Of a DNA stretch of 15,000 bases, positions 1-11,270 are shown piece after piece. The stretch lies in contig JABUQX010038829.1 in NCBI GenBank assembly GCA_015478945.1, positions 1-15,000 of the forward strand, read 5' to 3'. The stretch's first letter is position 1. The number at the start of each line of letters is the position of its first letter. The translations under genes were made by a program, and so were the position numbers. The DNA comes from Trachelipus rathkii. Its lineage: Eukaryota > Arthropoda > Malacostraca > Isopoda > Trachelipodidae. Below the pieces are notes generated by a model. It did no database searches. It was not told the origin of the DNA and worked only from the letters and a program-made list of their open reading frames with translations.

Positions 1-718
1 CGAATTATTAAGATAGTATATTGATTTAATTTGGCTCTAGAGTAAAGAATAGTATTATTATATTCTCACTATTTATTATTTACTATTAGGTATGTTCGAG
101 CCGACGGAGGGACAAGAGGGTAGGAAGACGGAAGTTCCAATTTTGTGGTAGTATATATAATTAATAAATAAAGATGACCGAAAAAACACTCCGACCTTGT
201 CCATTCTTGTTGATTAACGCCATGGGTATCCTTTAGATTATAAATAAAGAAAAATAATAATTCAAACTAAATATTGGCACCATTGCGAGGCTATTGCCCT
301 CGGAGTATACTCGAAGCTGCTTCGATATTATTCCACAAATAAACCTTTCAAGCACAAAATCTTTATCTAGCCAACACATACATTTAACAAATCTTATTAT
401 CATTAATGTGGAAAGGAGAAGTCAAACAATACCCGAACATGGTACTTTATATAACCTATAATATTTTTCTCTATATATATTTGTTTTTTTAACCTATGCA
501 ATACAAAATAAAGCCTCCGCGCATCCTATATCACCACACATCTACATTTGTCCGTAATTATCGTGAATACATATTTATATAATTATGATTGCGTCTTTCT
601 TATAGTTGCTATCACTATCTTTTCGTCACATAGCTTTGCGAGGGACGTACAGGGCACACTCTCTCGTGTTGACTAACTACCTAACTTCATCAAACTGAAA
701 TTCGTTCATCTCGATGAG
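1..718. other. AT-rich stretch, no gene seen
   Basis: I see no open frame of useful length, no tRNA-like T-arm and no rRNA motif here. The sequence is AT-rich with scattered short GC patches, for example around 95-125. Stops occur densely in all six frames. Nothing supports a function. Confidence 0.6.
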
Positions 719-901
719 ATGATTACTCTCTATAATTCAGCGCTTAAACATTTGCCGTTAACGCTAACAAACACGTTATATATAATTCACCAATCTAACA
801 CTGTCATAGCTCTTATTAACAGAGACACGTCAAAGAAACTAGACCTCAGTACACGTGACTTTGCGAGTACTAGCATTTTTGCCACACGAGCGGCACTCTA
901 A
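719..901 (+). CDS. Doubtful 60-residue open frame
   Basis: This is one of only four longer frames in the window that begin with ATG. The product would be 60 residues, rich in Leu, Thr, Asn and Ile, with no domain, signal peptide or clear membrane segment that I recognise. There is no purine-rich ribosome-binding site just upstream beyond the chance GATGAGATG context. A second frame with a GTG start (904-1095, 63 residues) follows almost directly and is equally featureless. Both lengths are expected by chance. I think these are probably not genes. Confidence 0.06.
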   Translation: MITLYNSALKHLPLTLTNTLYIIHQSNTVIALINRDTSKKLDLSTRDFASTSIFATRAAL

Positions 902-3510
902 AAGTGTATCACCAGGTTTCTCGCGACAGTGCACACTCCTCTTTACTCACAAATGCACCTGAAATCTGTACCCTGGTGATTCCGCACGACTTTAAAAGAA
1001 GAGCACATCACGCACCTCTAGCGGTAATAATTCGCATCTTCTTAAACCTCCGATCGTGTTATCTAATTTTTAACAGTCCGGAGAACAAAGCATGAGACGC
1101 CGACAGATCCCAGCTTAATACAGATGTCTACAGTAATAGACTGATGAGACTACGAGAGCAATCAGAGTACGATACTCATACAAATGCAAATATAATATTG
1201 TGATATCAATATCATAGCATAATACTAATTATACAGTAAATCTAGATCTGTAACTCAGGATTCTCTTATCCCACAAAAAGACATGCCGGTCTTTATTGTT
1301 ATTACGATTCATATCTAACTATTCGTGCTAACTTCGGAAATCACTGGATTGACTATCATTGCAACTATGCGATTTTAACTCATTATATCATGCTCTATCA
1401 ACGAAATATATACTGAAACTATACCGTTAAACATAGATCATAAAAAGGAACTTCAAGCACCGCTCTTGTGATATACAACGGCCGGCTCCATATACATTAA
1501 ACAGCTACGTTTACAGTAAGTAATTCACTCTCTGCTCTCCCTCGACAGCCTGTCACTCAATTATATAATATAAATTGATGGAGCTATTGTATATATGTGC
1601 CACGTGAATGCGGCACAACGCAACATTTATTTTGATGGCAAAATAAATAACCTATTACTTCATATTCTATATCTATACGAAAGAACATACTCTGGACTAG
1701 TCTCTCATCTACAATTATACTTGATTTTAGGTTCAAGAGAATTCATCTAAAATTATATTCAAGCATAATTGTTTCCAAGAATCAACTATTTATAGCTAGG
1801 GTTCAGTAGCATCCTACAGCAAATACATGGATTAATGGAAATAATAATAATAACCTACTCTAGACAAGATACCTAGGGTTTTATAGCCATATTTTATAAA
1901 TCGTATTTGCTATATATATAAACCATGTACGATGACAGAATGAGTTACTATGTACGAGCAAAATATTAACATTTTCCTATCAATATTTATAATTAACGTT
2001 AAATAAAGGTTATAAGTGATTGTACATTATACTGAGCTATACTACGGACCAACACACAGTCATCCCTTTTAATATAATCACTGTAATTACTGAACAGACA
2101 AACTTCTTAACTTATATGAACCTCTTCTTCACCAAAACCAACATAACTCATAAGTAAAACGCGTATCGTCGTAGTAAGGCACACTAAGGATTAACGTATC
2201 CGAAATATTTACACATCTACGCCTTCATTACAACGGGATTCAGTAATCTATATAATAATATATATATATACGGTAATAAGTTGTATATGTCTTACCTATA
2301 GGTTATATCACGATAATGATATAAAATAGCATAGAAATCTATTCTTCTATCATGACTGATGCAGCCATCCTATAATATATATACAAGTGATCTCATTAAC
2401 TTACCCAATCGAATTAACATCTGTCACACATAATCATCTCAACTCTGAGCATTCCCTTAAACTTTAATCCTGAGGAGCGTATACATATCGGGTACGATAA
2501 ATCCCTTTAACGTCTAGGATTCATATCCACAATGAATATGTTATTTACTTCTAGGTTCTCCGTACCATACACATACTAAAAGCTAATGAAATAATATATA
2601 TCCCTACTATACATGTATAGAATATTCCCTCTATACTTCATTCTCATCTACACGGTACTGTCTATATTAGAACATGTAGTATAATAGATAGTTTTATGAG
2701 TACAACTACTGATACCGGTAAATTAAACTACCTGATAGGATATAAAACGCACTTAGGGATAAGATACCATATAACATACAATCAACATTATTATTATAAT
2801 ATATCTGTATATACCTATAAATTTAACAGTCTATAGGCAATTAAAATAGCCAAATCTCACTGATTATAAACTATACCCTCTCTACACATAAATATAATTA
2901 TATACTTTGTATATATAGGGGACTCACTCATCATAGGTGACATCCACATCCGCTCATATCTCTACACGTCTTACATTATAAACGTCCGTTATATCAATAA
3001 ATCAAAATATATACATATTAACCTAATGAAATTACTTAGGTACTAACATCATGTTACAAATACAATTTACCGGCCATGACAATTCACCTTCATTCTACTG
3101 AACATATACCTAGTGTTCTAAACACTTCATCCCAAAAATAGAACTAATATATAAAGAGAGCACCAATGTTAGTACTAAGTGTAATCACTATTTCACTAGA
3201 AATTATTAGTCAAAAAAATAGTATCAAAAATACGTCTAACATACTAATATCCTGACTTATTTATATAACTTTCTCTAAAATATACATAAACTACAATAAA
3301 CACACGAAATACATACTAAGACACTAATCATACTACACACTATACCCTTTTATAATACTCTAATTACACTAGAGCCATTGAACCATTATTTGAAAAGATC
3401 ATCTCTCACTCTGAGAAGTAACATATTATATGACTTATTTAACATATATATTAACATAACTTTGAGTTAATCAACCACTCAAATCGGAGAACGGGGACGT
3501 TACATATTAG

Positions 3511-3530
3511 ACTAAAATAATCATTTTAGT
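3511..3530. repeat. Perfect 8-bp inverted repeat with a 4-base loop
   Basis: ACTAAAAT (3511-3518) is followed by the loop AATC and then ATTTTAGT (3523-3530), so the arms pair perfectly. The stem is AT-rich and weak, and no T-run follows, so it is not a classical intrinsic terminator. A few stems of this size are expected by chance in 15 kb of AT-rich DNA. I record it as visible structure without a function. Confidence 0.3.
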
Positions 3531-4408
3531 ACATCACCAAGCTTCATTAGAAAAGATACAATATACATTTAATATTTCTTTGTTTTTATTATATTATATT
3601 TATTATAGTTTACGAGCAGGCCCATTTCACCTCCTCCTGATATAGTAACGACATACTCACACTATCGTTCAAGAGTATCTGGGTGGGTTATCTACGCCCT
3701 CATCTACCGAAGTCAATACATATAAACTGGTGTCCTCACTTACGCATATTATTTGAGTGCAGAATTATATAGACTATAATCTAAATCTACACTCTCATAC
3801 TATAGTGCATCTATCTATACATAGGTACACACCCCTATATTGGTGGTAGTCTACACGAATGATATTATACCTCTACAGAAAACATGCCTATAAACAATCT
3901 CATCTTTGGTACAAACGCAAATGAAGTTAAATTCGAGTACTATAAATCACCTTGCTGTGTATAAAATAGTATCGGTACCGAACAACTTGATTAGTCGTGC
4001 TCACATAATGCTTAAAGCTTACAACCTAATATCAGCTTTTCTACCAAACCTATCTCACATATATATCATAAACATTACATTACAGCTATTCTATTTAGGC
4101 GTACAAATAATACCAAGTTAACGCTACAATAGCATAAATATCTATATAGGTGACAATTACCGTTATATTAAATACATTATCGGGTTATAACTATAATACC
4201 TTTATCAAAGTAGACTATTATCACAAACTTTTCAGAATTCGCATCATATCTACTCTCATATAAAACAACTTATACGTTTACTGATTACTACATAATATAT
4301 CATATTATATAATTACGGGGGGTGAGTAAAATTAGGTTTCACAACTCGCATATTATCTATCAGATACACCACTCGTGTACATTAGTGAACTGTCATTATA
4401 TAGGTGTA

Positions 4409-4421
4409 GGCTACACGATAT
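4409..4421 (+). repeat. Copy of a GGCTACACGATAT motif
   Basis: The 13-base sequence GGCTACACGATAT here is identical to 8801-8813. A related CTACACGA followed by ATGATATT lies at 3851. At 8801 the motif continues into a further sequence shared with 7098-7112, so three sites are partly related. A 13-base match alone could be chance in a window of this size and composition. Confidence 0.25.
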
Positions 4422-4700
4422 CATTCCTTATTTACTTGACTAATAATACATACTCAAGGAGAGATAAACAGAACTCAGCATGTTTACATTTAGTACCTAT
4501 ATAGGCACACATATTTAAACCCTCAATAATGTATGTAGCACAATTTTACTAATATTATCGTAGTATTCTCTACGATCACAAACTTAACCTACCTACCTCA
4601 TCATACGGCGCTAATATATCTCATCTACAAAAAAGAATATAAATAGTATTATAGATTCATAAGAACATAATCGTATACCGCGGTTTGTGTTATATCATTA

Positions 4701-6600
4701 TCAATATTCCATCACGACGTTGACGACGGTCTCCACATAACTTCTTTGTCTCTGCCTCCAGATAGATCTTTTTCGCCTTGGCGCCTCACATAGATCCTCA
4801 TCACATCTTCTCACACCTCGACAAGGAACATAACTCTTCGATTCTCGTCTGCACAGGTCGTACCATACAAAAAGCCTCCATCAGTTTGGGCGGGTATGGG
4901 GTAATGCCTCGATGCTACTATATCCAAATATGAAAGCCTAGCACATGCCGGCGTTAACCTCACCACACAGATAGACATGACCTTTTCATGTCTCTGAACT
5001 TATTTGGGGCGAAACTGGAACTCTTCTCTATTCGGTACTGAAAAAAACTCAGTTATGATCAGTAGAAACATTCTTGGTACATATGAATATCACTACCAAT
5101 AGAAACTGTACCCTCAAACAGCACACTGACACCCTATAATAGCTTCCTGGTATCACTTGTCTAGAGCAGTTTAAAGCGGAATTCAATCTCCGACCTACTA
5201 CTCACGGCTACAACAAAACCAGATATCCTCATACTCTCAGGCAAGACTTTATGAACCTTTTTTCTCCGTTTTTCAACTTTGTGGGCAAACAACTACGGGA
5301 CCCGCCTGGACCACGGTACTTCTATCTTGCTATTCAAAAATTACTAAAATTCTCCTGCCACCATTTTATATAAGATATGGATCGCATACTACAGATCCGC
5401 CTAAGTCCCTTTCTTGACATCTTAAAGAACTAGGGCCTAGACGCACACGAGTTTCTGGGTCGTCCCATCAACTCCCGTCGCACTCATTTGCCATTTTCCG
5501 TTGGCTCTCGGGCCTGGTGTTGAATTCTCTACTTGTTAATCGATAACCACTTCAGGGTGACATTCCGCATCCTACAAATATCTCAAGCGGGTGTTCGTTT
5601 TACTCTGACTTACTTCTACGTCTTTGGCTGACCTTTGAACGTAATAAACAGCATCCTTCACATACGATCTGCAAACACATAACCGTCGATATACGTTTCT
5701 CTCTATAATAGTGCAAGCCCTCCAACGGAAAAATATGATCACCGGGAAAATCGATTATCAAACACACCTAGTCATATTGCGAACGCGGCAACCATCGAAC
5801 TCAAATTTACCTTAATACACCGGGCCAACCTACAAATTACCGCATACTGCCTGTTTTATATCACACAATACACTTCTATGGATGTATCGATCAATAAGGC
5901 TTCTCAACACATAAACTCAAACCATCACACACTATCACACACACACCTGCACTACTACCAGACAGAGGATTGCTTCTTTTTGGCAATCATGCGCCTGGCT
6001 TGCTATCCCGAAACAACATATATCCTATACTATGCATCTTTCTCCTGCGCTAAATAGGGCATCACCGGAATTCCACGGAGTAAGTGAATAACTAACTGAT
6101 GCGACCTAGGTGATCTGCCACAGTAGATTCAAGTTCCTAGTTAGCCGCGACTCTCTCTCCACTCATCTTTACAATCTTTACAACTTTGCGGCGTGTCGGC
6201 TCCAATTAGCCTGGACTCGTTTCTTCCCGGTCTCTCGGACTATCCGTACCGCCAGCATCTGCTTTAACCTGCCCATCCTCCCCTCATAACTTTCTCCTTC
6301 CATTCTTTAGTCTAAGATCCTTTGTGGCCAATCTTTTCATTGGACCTTCTTTGTTACATCACATTACAGGCACTTTCTGCTTTACTTTCTTCTGCTCTCT
6401 CGACCCAACTCTTCTCTATTTTTTTATCAACTCGTCTCTTATCACGCTCCTCTCCAAATAAGCGGAGTGCCCGGTGTTTAACCCAAATTCTGGGCCATCA
6501 GCCAAAAATATTTCTCCATAAGCCATTTCCTTTTCAAACTACTCTTGTAATCACACTAAATATCGTATTCATCCATACATTACCATAAGCCTGATTAGAA
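4701..6600. other. C/T-rich block, no gene seen
   Basis: The + strand shifts from A/T-rich to clearly pyrimidine-rich, with many CTCT, TTCTC and CCTC runs. Stops break every frame. The only longer frame (6322-6588, + strand, TTG start, 88 residues) is rich in Leu, Ser, Phe and Thr, as expected for any translation of CT-rich DNA, so I do not call it a gene. A 14-base match, AACTCTTCTCTATT, occurs at 5019-5032 and 6407-6420, but low complexity explains it. No RNA gene was recognised. Confidence 0.55.
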
Positions 6601-6817
6601 AGCTATCATATATTTTGCTTTCCCTGCATCAAATTTTACCTACTACAGACTCTGCTCTGTCGTGACCAAAATAGCTAAATAAATCCTTCGATTTTTATAC
6701 TTACAAGCTATATACATACTATATATAACTACCTATTAACATAATATATATAATATAGTATCCTTAACCAAGACATAATCTCCCACTGTATGTAACGCAA
6801 CAATACCCAAATACATA
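6601..6817. other. AT-rich spacer with TA tracts
   Basis: This is a return to AT-rich sequence, with a dense TATATA region around 6710-6765. I see no gene, hairpin or regulatory element I can support. Confidence 0.5.
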
Positions 6818-6902
6818 ACAGAAAACGACTCCGAGTCGGATTCCTAATGCGGAGACACAACTCAAATACAGGCGGAAAATCCGATTTCACGGGTAACGTT
6901 CT
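6818..6902. repeat. GC-richer island with nested inverted repeats
   Basis: In the middle of very AT-rich DNA lies a patch of roughly 85 bases with many CG and CC/GG steps. TCGGATT (6836-6842) pairs exactly with AATCCGA (6878-6884). The stem can lengthen to 10 pairs with two G-T wobbles (6833-6842 with 6878-6887). A competing hairpin, CGACT/AGTCG with a CCG loop, spans 6826-6838. The loop has no tRNA-like arms, and at about 49 bases the outer hairpin is too short for a normal tRNA. It resembles in style the GC clusters of fungal mitochondrial DNA, but that is only an analogy. Confidence 0.3.
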
Positions 6903-7600
6903 CACATTCTTTTACTCGTCCTTAATCAACACTATAAAATATAAGCATAAAATAAAAAAAATATAATAATAAATATACAAAATATCCATTATACACTACT
7001 ATACAATTATTATCAATACTTAAAAATTTAAATTTAGGGGGTCAATTCGACCTATCAATTGAATCCCAAATATCGTATCGATAGCTGAATGCTACTCACG
7101 ATATGAATAATCGCAAAATATACGTAAGCTCCTTAACTTACAGAGTCAGATTGATTGTGCTGAGTGACCTACATGATCAAAAAATGACAGATACTAAATG
7201 CTTATATACAAAAAACTAATAGTTCCTCCTAACCTATAACTCGCAGTGTAAATATAACAGTAAGCACTGATCCAAAAGGTATACTAATGACAACAAATCG
7301 TTCCGGAACGGTCTTCAAAGATAGCTTCACACAACAGCAACCCATTTAACTCTATTAGGGGTACACCCACAACTGTCTCACAACTAGAAACTTCAACTCT
7401 TATTCCAGCACCAGGGCCCCACCCAATATACGATGCATACCCATCGACTCACTGACCTAGCAAACGCAATCATCAATGGATTAGTCCCACCCAGCGCTTT
7501 AGTAGACCCTCTCAATATAAACAAGATTACCCTACCCAACCATCTCATGGGTCCTATCATTAAAAATAAAGCTCCTGAATTAACCTAGCCATCAAATCTC
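6903..7600. other. AT-rich stretch, no gene seen
   Basis: An AT tract fills about 6935-7035. A GGGGGTC...GACC patch near 7036-7049 can form only a 4-bp stem. No open frame of 60 or more codons occurs. The repeat copy at 7091-7112 is listed separately. Nothing else is supportable. Confidence 0.5.
7091..7112 (+). repeat. Direct repeat copy 1 (22 bases)
   Basis: GCTAC, then TC, then ACGATATGAATAATC. It matches 8802-8821 with only the two-base TC inserted, so 20 bases align and 15 are contiguous. Flanking bases on both sides are unrelated. Such a match is at the edge of chance for 15 kb of AT-rich sequence. Confidence 0.35.
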
Positions 7601-8110
7601 TTCTTTGGACATCATGCTCCATCCCTCCTTCTTGAAAAATCATAATATACTACCTCATAAGTTTGATCTCATCGGGGAAAAGCAATCAGCTCGGACAGCA
7701 GGAGGAGGTTTACTAACTGGGAGGGGACTTCTGGGATCTCCGGGCAAGTAGATTCATGCGACACTGTTTCTCCATCCTCTTCATCCCATCACTACTTAAA
7801 ATCCTCCAATCAATCCCTGTTGCGGCATCTTTCCTCCACTTATCCGTACCGTCTTTCGCGCGGTTTTCTCTTGGGCTTATCCGGCTCGCTCATCTCTCAC
7901 CTTTACGCGCTAGCCCCTAACCATATCTCGTCCTCATCCACAATCTGCCTCCGCTTATCCCTAATATCTTGAGACACATCTAGAACACAAATGTATCATT
8001 CTGCTCTCAGTCAATCCGTCTCCTGAGCTCGATACTCTATCTCACACTCTTTTCTCTCCATCTTTATCATACTCCCCCTCCTCAAACGCACCTCCACTTA
8101 ACATAGCAGA
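7601..8110. other. C/T-rich block, no gene seen
   Basis: This is a second pyrimidine-rich block on the + strand. From 8041 to 8100, 47 of 60 bases are C or T and only one is G. No frame of 60 codons is open on either strand. A short purine patch at 7698-7745 (GGAGGAGG, GGGAGGGG) is a local exception. No RNA gene or element was recognised. Confidence 0.55.
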
Positions 8111-8529
8111 GGGCCGTTATTACAACCAAGCCCATACTATGTAAAAGGCTCGGTCAGATACTACATATCTTTTAATCTTGGAAGTTAAATAATTATCTAC
8201 GTGCTCTAGCTTCCTCTTAAGCCTCATAATATTGCACTACCACACAATCAAATAAAATATACAATTTTCAGCGTCGTCAAATTTACTCGAGCTATATCTA
8301 TGGCCTTCTCCCCACAATCACTCACTATAAATCTGAAATATCAAATTATTTAAGAAACAGTATATCGGTAATGATATACATGTAACGACACCCCAATTTG
8401 GACTGAAGTTTACCCTAAAAACAATAAGGTAATTTCTACTTCATTAATTCAATTTCAATATATAATAAGGTGATATGCTTTTAGAGGGGAAAAGTATTCA
8501 GAACGAGCAAACACTAATGATCTGCTCAT

Positions 8530-8547
8530 GGGGCCAGGATCAGCCCC
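8530..8547. repeat. GC hairpin, 5-bp perfect arms
   Basis: GGGGC (8530-8534) and GCCCC (8543-8547) pair around the loop CAGGATCA. The arms are pure G/C inside AT-rich surroundings. The following bases are purine-rich and not a T-run, so it does not look like an intrinsic terminator on the + strand. TGACA-TG-TGTCA lies nearby at about 8588-8599. Function is unknown and chance is likely. Confidence 0.25.
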
Positions 8548-8800
8548 GGTGCGAAGAAAACCAAATTTCGAAAACTATTTCGACGCGTGACATGTGTCAA
8601 ATTCTTAACGCTTCGCCTTCTTTCAATCAGAAATAAAATAATAATATAATATACAACGACCAATATTAGAATAATATTAAATATATAATAACCATAAAGT
8701 GTATATCACTATCTGTTGACTTCTTACCCACATAATTACACAAGTACGCAACATACGAGACTTTTTACATGATATAACAACATATGATGTATCACAGCGA

Positions 8801-8821
8801 GGCTACACGATATGAATAATC
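8801..8821 (+). repeat. Direct repeat copy 2, shared with two other sites
   Basis: The first 13 bases (GGCTACACGATAT) equal 4409-4421. The last 15 (ACGATATGAATAATC) equal 7098-7112. The two matches overlap in the middle, so this copy links the other two. No longer homology extends into the flanks. Confidence 0.35.
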
Positions 8822-10331
8822 TAAATGAAGGACGCATTTCATTATCTAATCGGGGAGGCAAAAAGCAATGAGAATATCACCGCTCGCCAATGATAAAAAT
8901 CAAACAAAACAAGCCAGTGATTCTAGACACTGAGATTGCACAGAATGCGTAAACTTGGTCATTGAAAACTGAATGCTGTAATTTTGTTAAATACCGAACT
9001 AGCAAACACACTTTAATCTATTCAGGACAACTCAGCAACTCTACAATCTAACGACTACCTACTTCATGGGCAGCCCACAGAAATATCGAAAAAAATACTC
9101 TGAGTTTACTCCGAACCATAAAACGGTCTACTACAATGAAGTCCACCTTAGTATACCCTCAAAATAAAATGACTACTTTTGGGGGCAACAAAGATCTCTG
9201 AACTAGTTACGACGGTCCGTTTGTACCCGGACGAGATTTACTTCGGAAGTATGGTTAAATTATGTGCAGAGCCTGTCATCAGTTCTCTATGCATATATCT
9301 CAAATTAACCTATATCTCAAAAAACATTACTAAATTATTAAATTGAAATCAATAAATGAATCAATGGGCGGAAAAAGAACATCAATAAAAATATATAAAA
9401 GAATAAGAAATAGTATTGGCTGCTGGATAAAATAAAACGACATAAAATCAAACAAAATAAATGATATAAACTGTTTTGCAAAAGTTAATCCAAGAGATTC
9501 CTTAAAATTCTCCACAAAACAAAATTACTAGAGAAAAGTGAATATTTAAAGATATAAATCTTAAATAAAAATTAGATAAAGATAAAACTGTAACGTAATT
9601 GGGCATCATTAAACTTACACTTATATATACGAACAATATAAATAATATATAATATATAATATAAATAACTAATAATAAAGAATAAAAATATAATAATAAA
9701 TATAAATATAAAATAATAATCATATACCTAAATATAATAACAGAATATAGAAACAAAAATATTAATATACAATAAGATTAGACTTATTAATATCAAAATA
9801 ACAAAATCAAAATAAAAAATTTTATGTGTAGGTAAACAAACACTGATCCGATCACCACATAAATTATTATGAAAAATACAAATAATCGTAAAAAAAAAAA
9901 TTCGAAAAATATTAAATTTGTTCTAATGTATAAATAAATTTAAAATATATTTATTAGTTAAATAAAGATATAAATAAATTACAAAATACCTTAACAATAA
10001 CTCAAATACCTGAACACTACAGTGAATGTAGCTTCTGTACAAAAAGAAAACGTACACAGAACACATCTAACAAACCAAGATATGCAAGCACAATATAATA
10101 ATAAAGCTACAGTAAGTTAGGCAAAATAATCGAAAATAAACATAATTAAATTAAAAAAATCTTACAATTAACACAAAAATAAACATGGCGAAAAATAGAA
10201 AACATATAGATACAGAAACAACATTAGAACTGAGCATTTTAAAGTGAAAATACAGGAACGAATTACAACTTAACAAATTACCAAGCACAACACGCATGTT
10301 CCTTGGGAATCAAAAGTAGAGGAACCGAAAA

Positions 10332-10649
10332 TTGACTACATACATAAGAAAAAAATTGGGTAAACTAAACTACCAGGACAGCCATAATAAAACATGGCAA
10401 AATTATAGAAGAAAAGTAACAGTATGGGACCAAAATAGAACGAAATTAAATCAGCAGATTATGAAGGACACGCTACAACGGAAAGAATCGAACATTAAAC
10501 TGCGCGGGAAGGAAAATACAAACGACTGGGAAATCATACCACAATCTTGCCATAAAAAAAACAACAAGTACATTACTTTTAAAAAAAACTTATTTAAAAA
10601 ATTAATAAAAAAGAAGAATTGGAATATAAATAAAAATAATAAAAAATAA
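10332..10649 (+). CDS. Doubtful Lys/Asn-rich 105-residue open frame
   Basis: The frame opens at TTG; an in-frame TAG at 10317-10319 lies just upstream and there is no ATG nearby. The product is very basic, rich in Lys, Asn, Arg and Gln, and ends in a Lys/Asn run coded by AAA and AAT. The middle part (about residues 20-80) is less repetitive and includes Trp, Asp, Glu and Cys. I recognise no domain. No ribosome-binding site or promoter stands out. Organellar ribosomal or intron-encoded proteins in AT-rich genomes can look like this, but so can any A-rich sequence. I think a chance frame is more likely. Confidence 0.1.
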   Translation: MTTYIRKKLGKLNYQDSHNKTWQNYRRKVTVWDQNRTKLNQQIMKDTLQRKESNIKLRGKENTNDWEIIPQSCHKKNNKYITFKKNLFKKLIKKKNWNINKNNKK

Positions 10650-10827
10650 AAGGATTAAGGGTCGGAGCCGCCAATATTTTATAAGATGGAGCGGAGAATC
10701 TTAAATTATTTGGAAAAATAATATAATAAACAACAAAACATTCTAAGCATGTAGCAAAATCGTAAGATCATGTGTTCAGAGATGCCTTCAATACAAAGAA
10801 ATCCGGGGGATCCTAAAAGCGATTTAT

Positions 10828-10910
10828 AATTAAAAATAAAACGACTTTATATATAATATATAAAAAAAATAATATATAAAGAAATTAAAAATAAAATAAT
10901 ATAATATCAA
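10828..10910. repeat. Low-complexity AT block with short direct repeats
   Basis: AATTAAAAATAAAA occurs at 10828-10841 and again at 10883-10896. Between them AATATATAAA occurs at 10855-10864 and 10871-10880. The block is almost entirely A and T. Slippage or composition alone can make such repeats, and no function is implied. Confidence 0.4.
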
Positions 10911-11270
10911 CACATCATGTTAATTGCCCCACATAAACATACTAAACGAATGGAGGTACAACAAAACTGGACATACCGGACTATGAAACCAATAGATGCA
11001 ATAATTAATAAACATTCACATCATTAGTTAATACCAAAAGGCAAGCTTCAACGTTAATGGTTGTAATGGACGAAAATGAAATCTATGATACCTATCGGGG
11101 AATGATTACATGGAAGGTAATATTAATAAAAATAAAAAATAATAATTACTAGCCACAACCGTCTGAAATTTATAGAGGTGTCAGTAAGGCAGATGAATTA
11201 AAGACTACACATGTAAATGTGAAGACAATTTAGAATAAGAATTTTTAATTTTAAATATTCCGCAATTTAT

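Larger units (their letters stand above)
1096..4700. other. G-depleted AT-rich block, no gene seen
   Basis: About 3.6 kb holds no supportable gene. The + strand is A/T-rich and strikingly poor in G: from 3241 to 3360 I count 3 G against 27 C. TA-rich tracts recur, the longest being an alternating TA run near 2257-2270. Two frames with non-ATG starts (3906-4121, TTG; 4322-4504, GTG) encode 60-71 residues of low-information sequence and look like chance. I saw no tRNA, rRNA or transposon signature on either strand. Strong C over G skew with high AT is typical of some organellar or long non-coding DNA, but it does not identify the source. Confidence 0.6.
8111..9300. other. Mixed AT-rich stretch, no gene seen
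   Basis: All six frames are broken by stops. An AT tract lies at about 8637-8695. Two short structured or repeated spots (8530-8547 and 8801-8821) are listed separately. I found no tRNA, rRNA or transposon signature. Confidence 0.5.
9301..11270. other. Very A-rich block
   Basis: The + strand is dominated by A. From 9661 to 9720, 41 of 60 bases are A, with one G and one C. An A-run of about 11 lies near 9890-9900. Two minus-strand frames (9330-9515, GTG start; 9502-9756, TTG start) encode almost only Ile, Leu, Phe, Tyr and Ser, as the reverse complement of A-rich DNA must, so I do not call them genes. Short repeats such as TATAAATAAATT (9929-9940 and 9969-9980) are low-complexity. The block is broken by a GC patch near 10655-10668. 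Confidence 0.6.

Noticed and set aside
1140..1165. CTGATGAG, as in the hammerhead ribozyme core
   Set aside because: The required GAAA segment and the flanking stems are missing at the right spacing.
5019..6420. 14-base direct repeat AACTCTTCTCTATT
   Set aside because: Both copies lie in pyrimidine-rich low-complexity sequence where such matches are expected.
6322..6588. 88-residue + strand frame in the C/T-rich block
   Set aside because: Leu/Ser/Thr/Phe-rich as expected from pyrimidine-rich DNA; TTG start, no domain.
7036..7049. GGTC-AATTC-GACC considered as a tRNA T-arm
   Set aside because: The loop is five bases rather than seven and no acceptor or anticodon arm fits around it.
9502..9756. 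84-residue hydrophobic minus-strand frame
   Set aside because: Its Ile/Leu/Tyr/Phe content follows directly from the A-rich + strand, and it starts at TTG.
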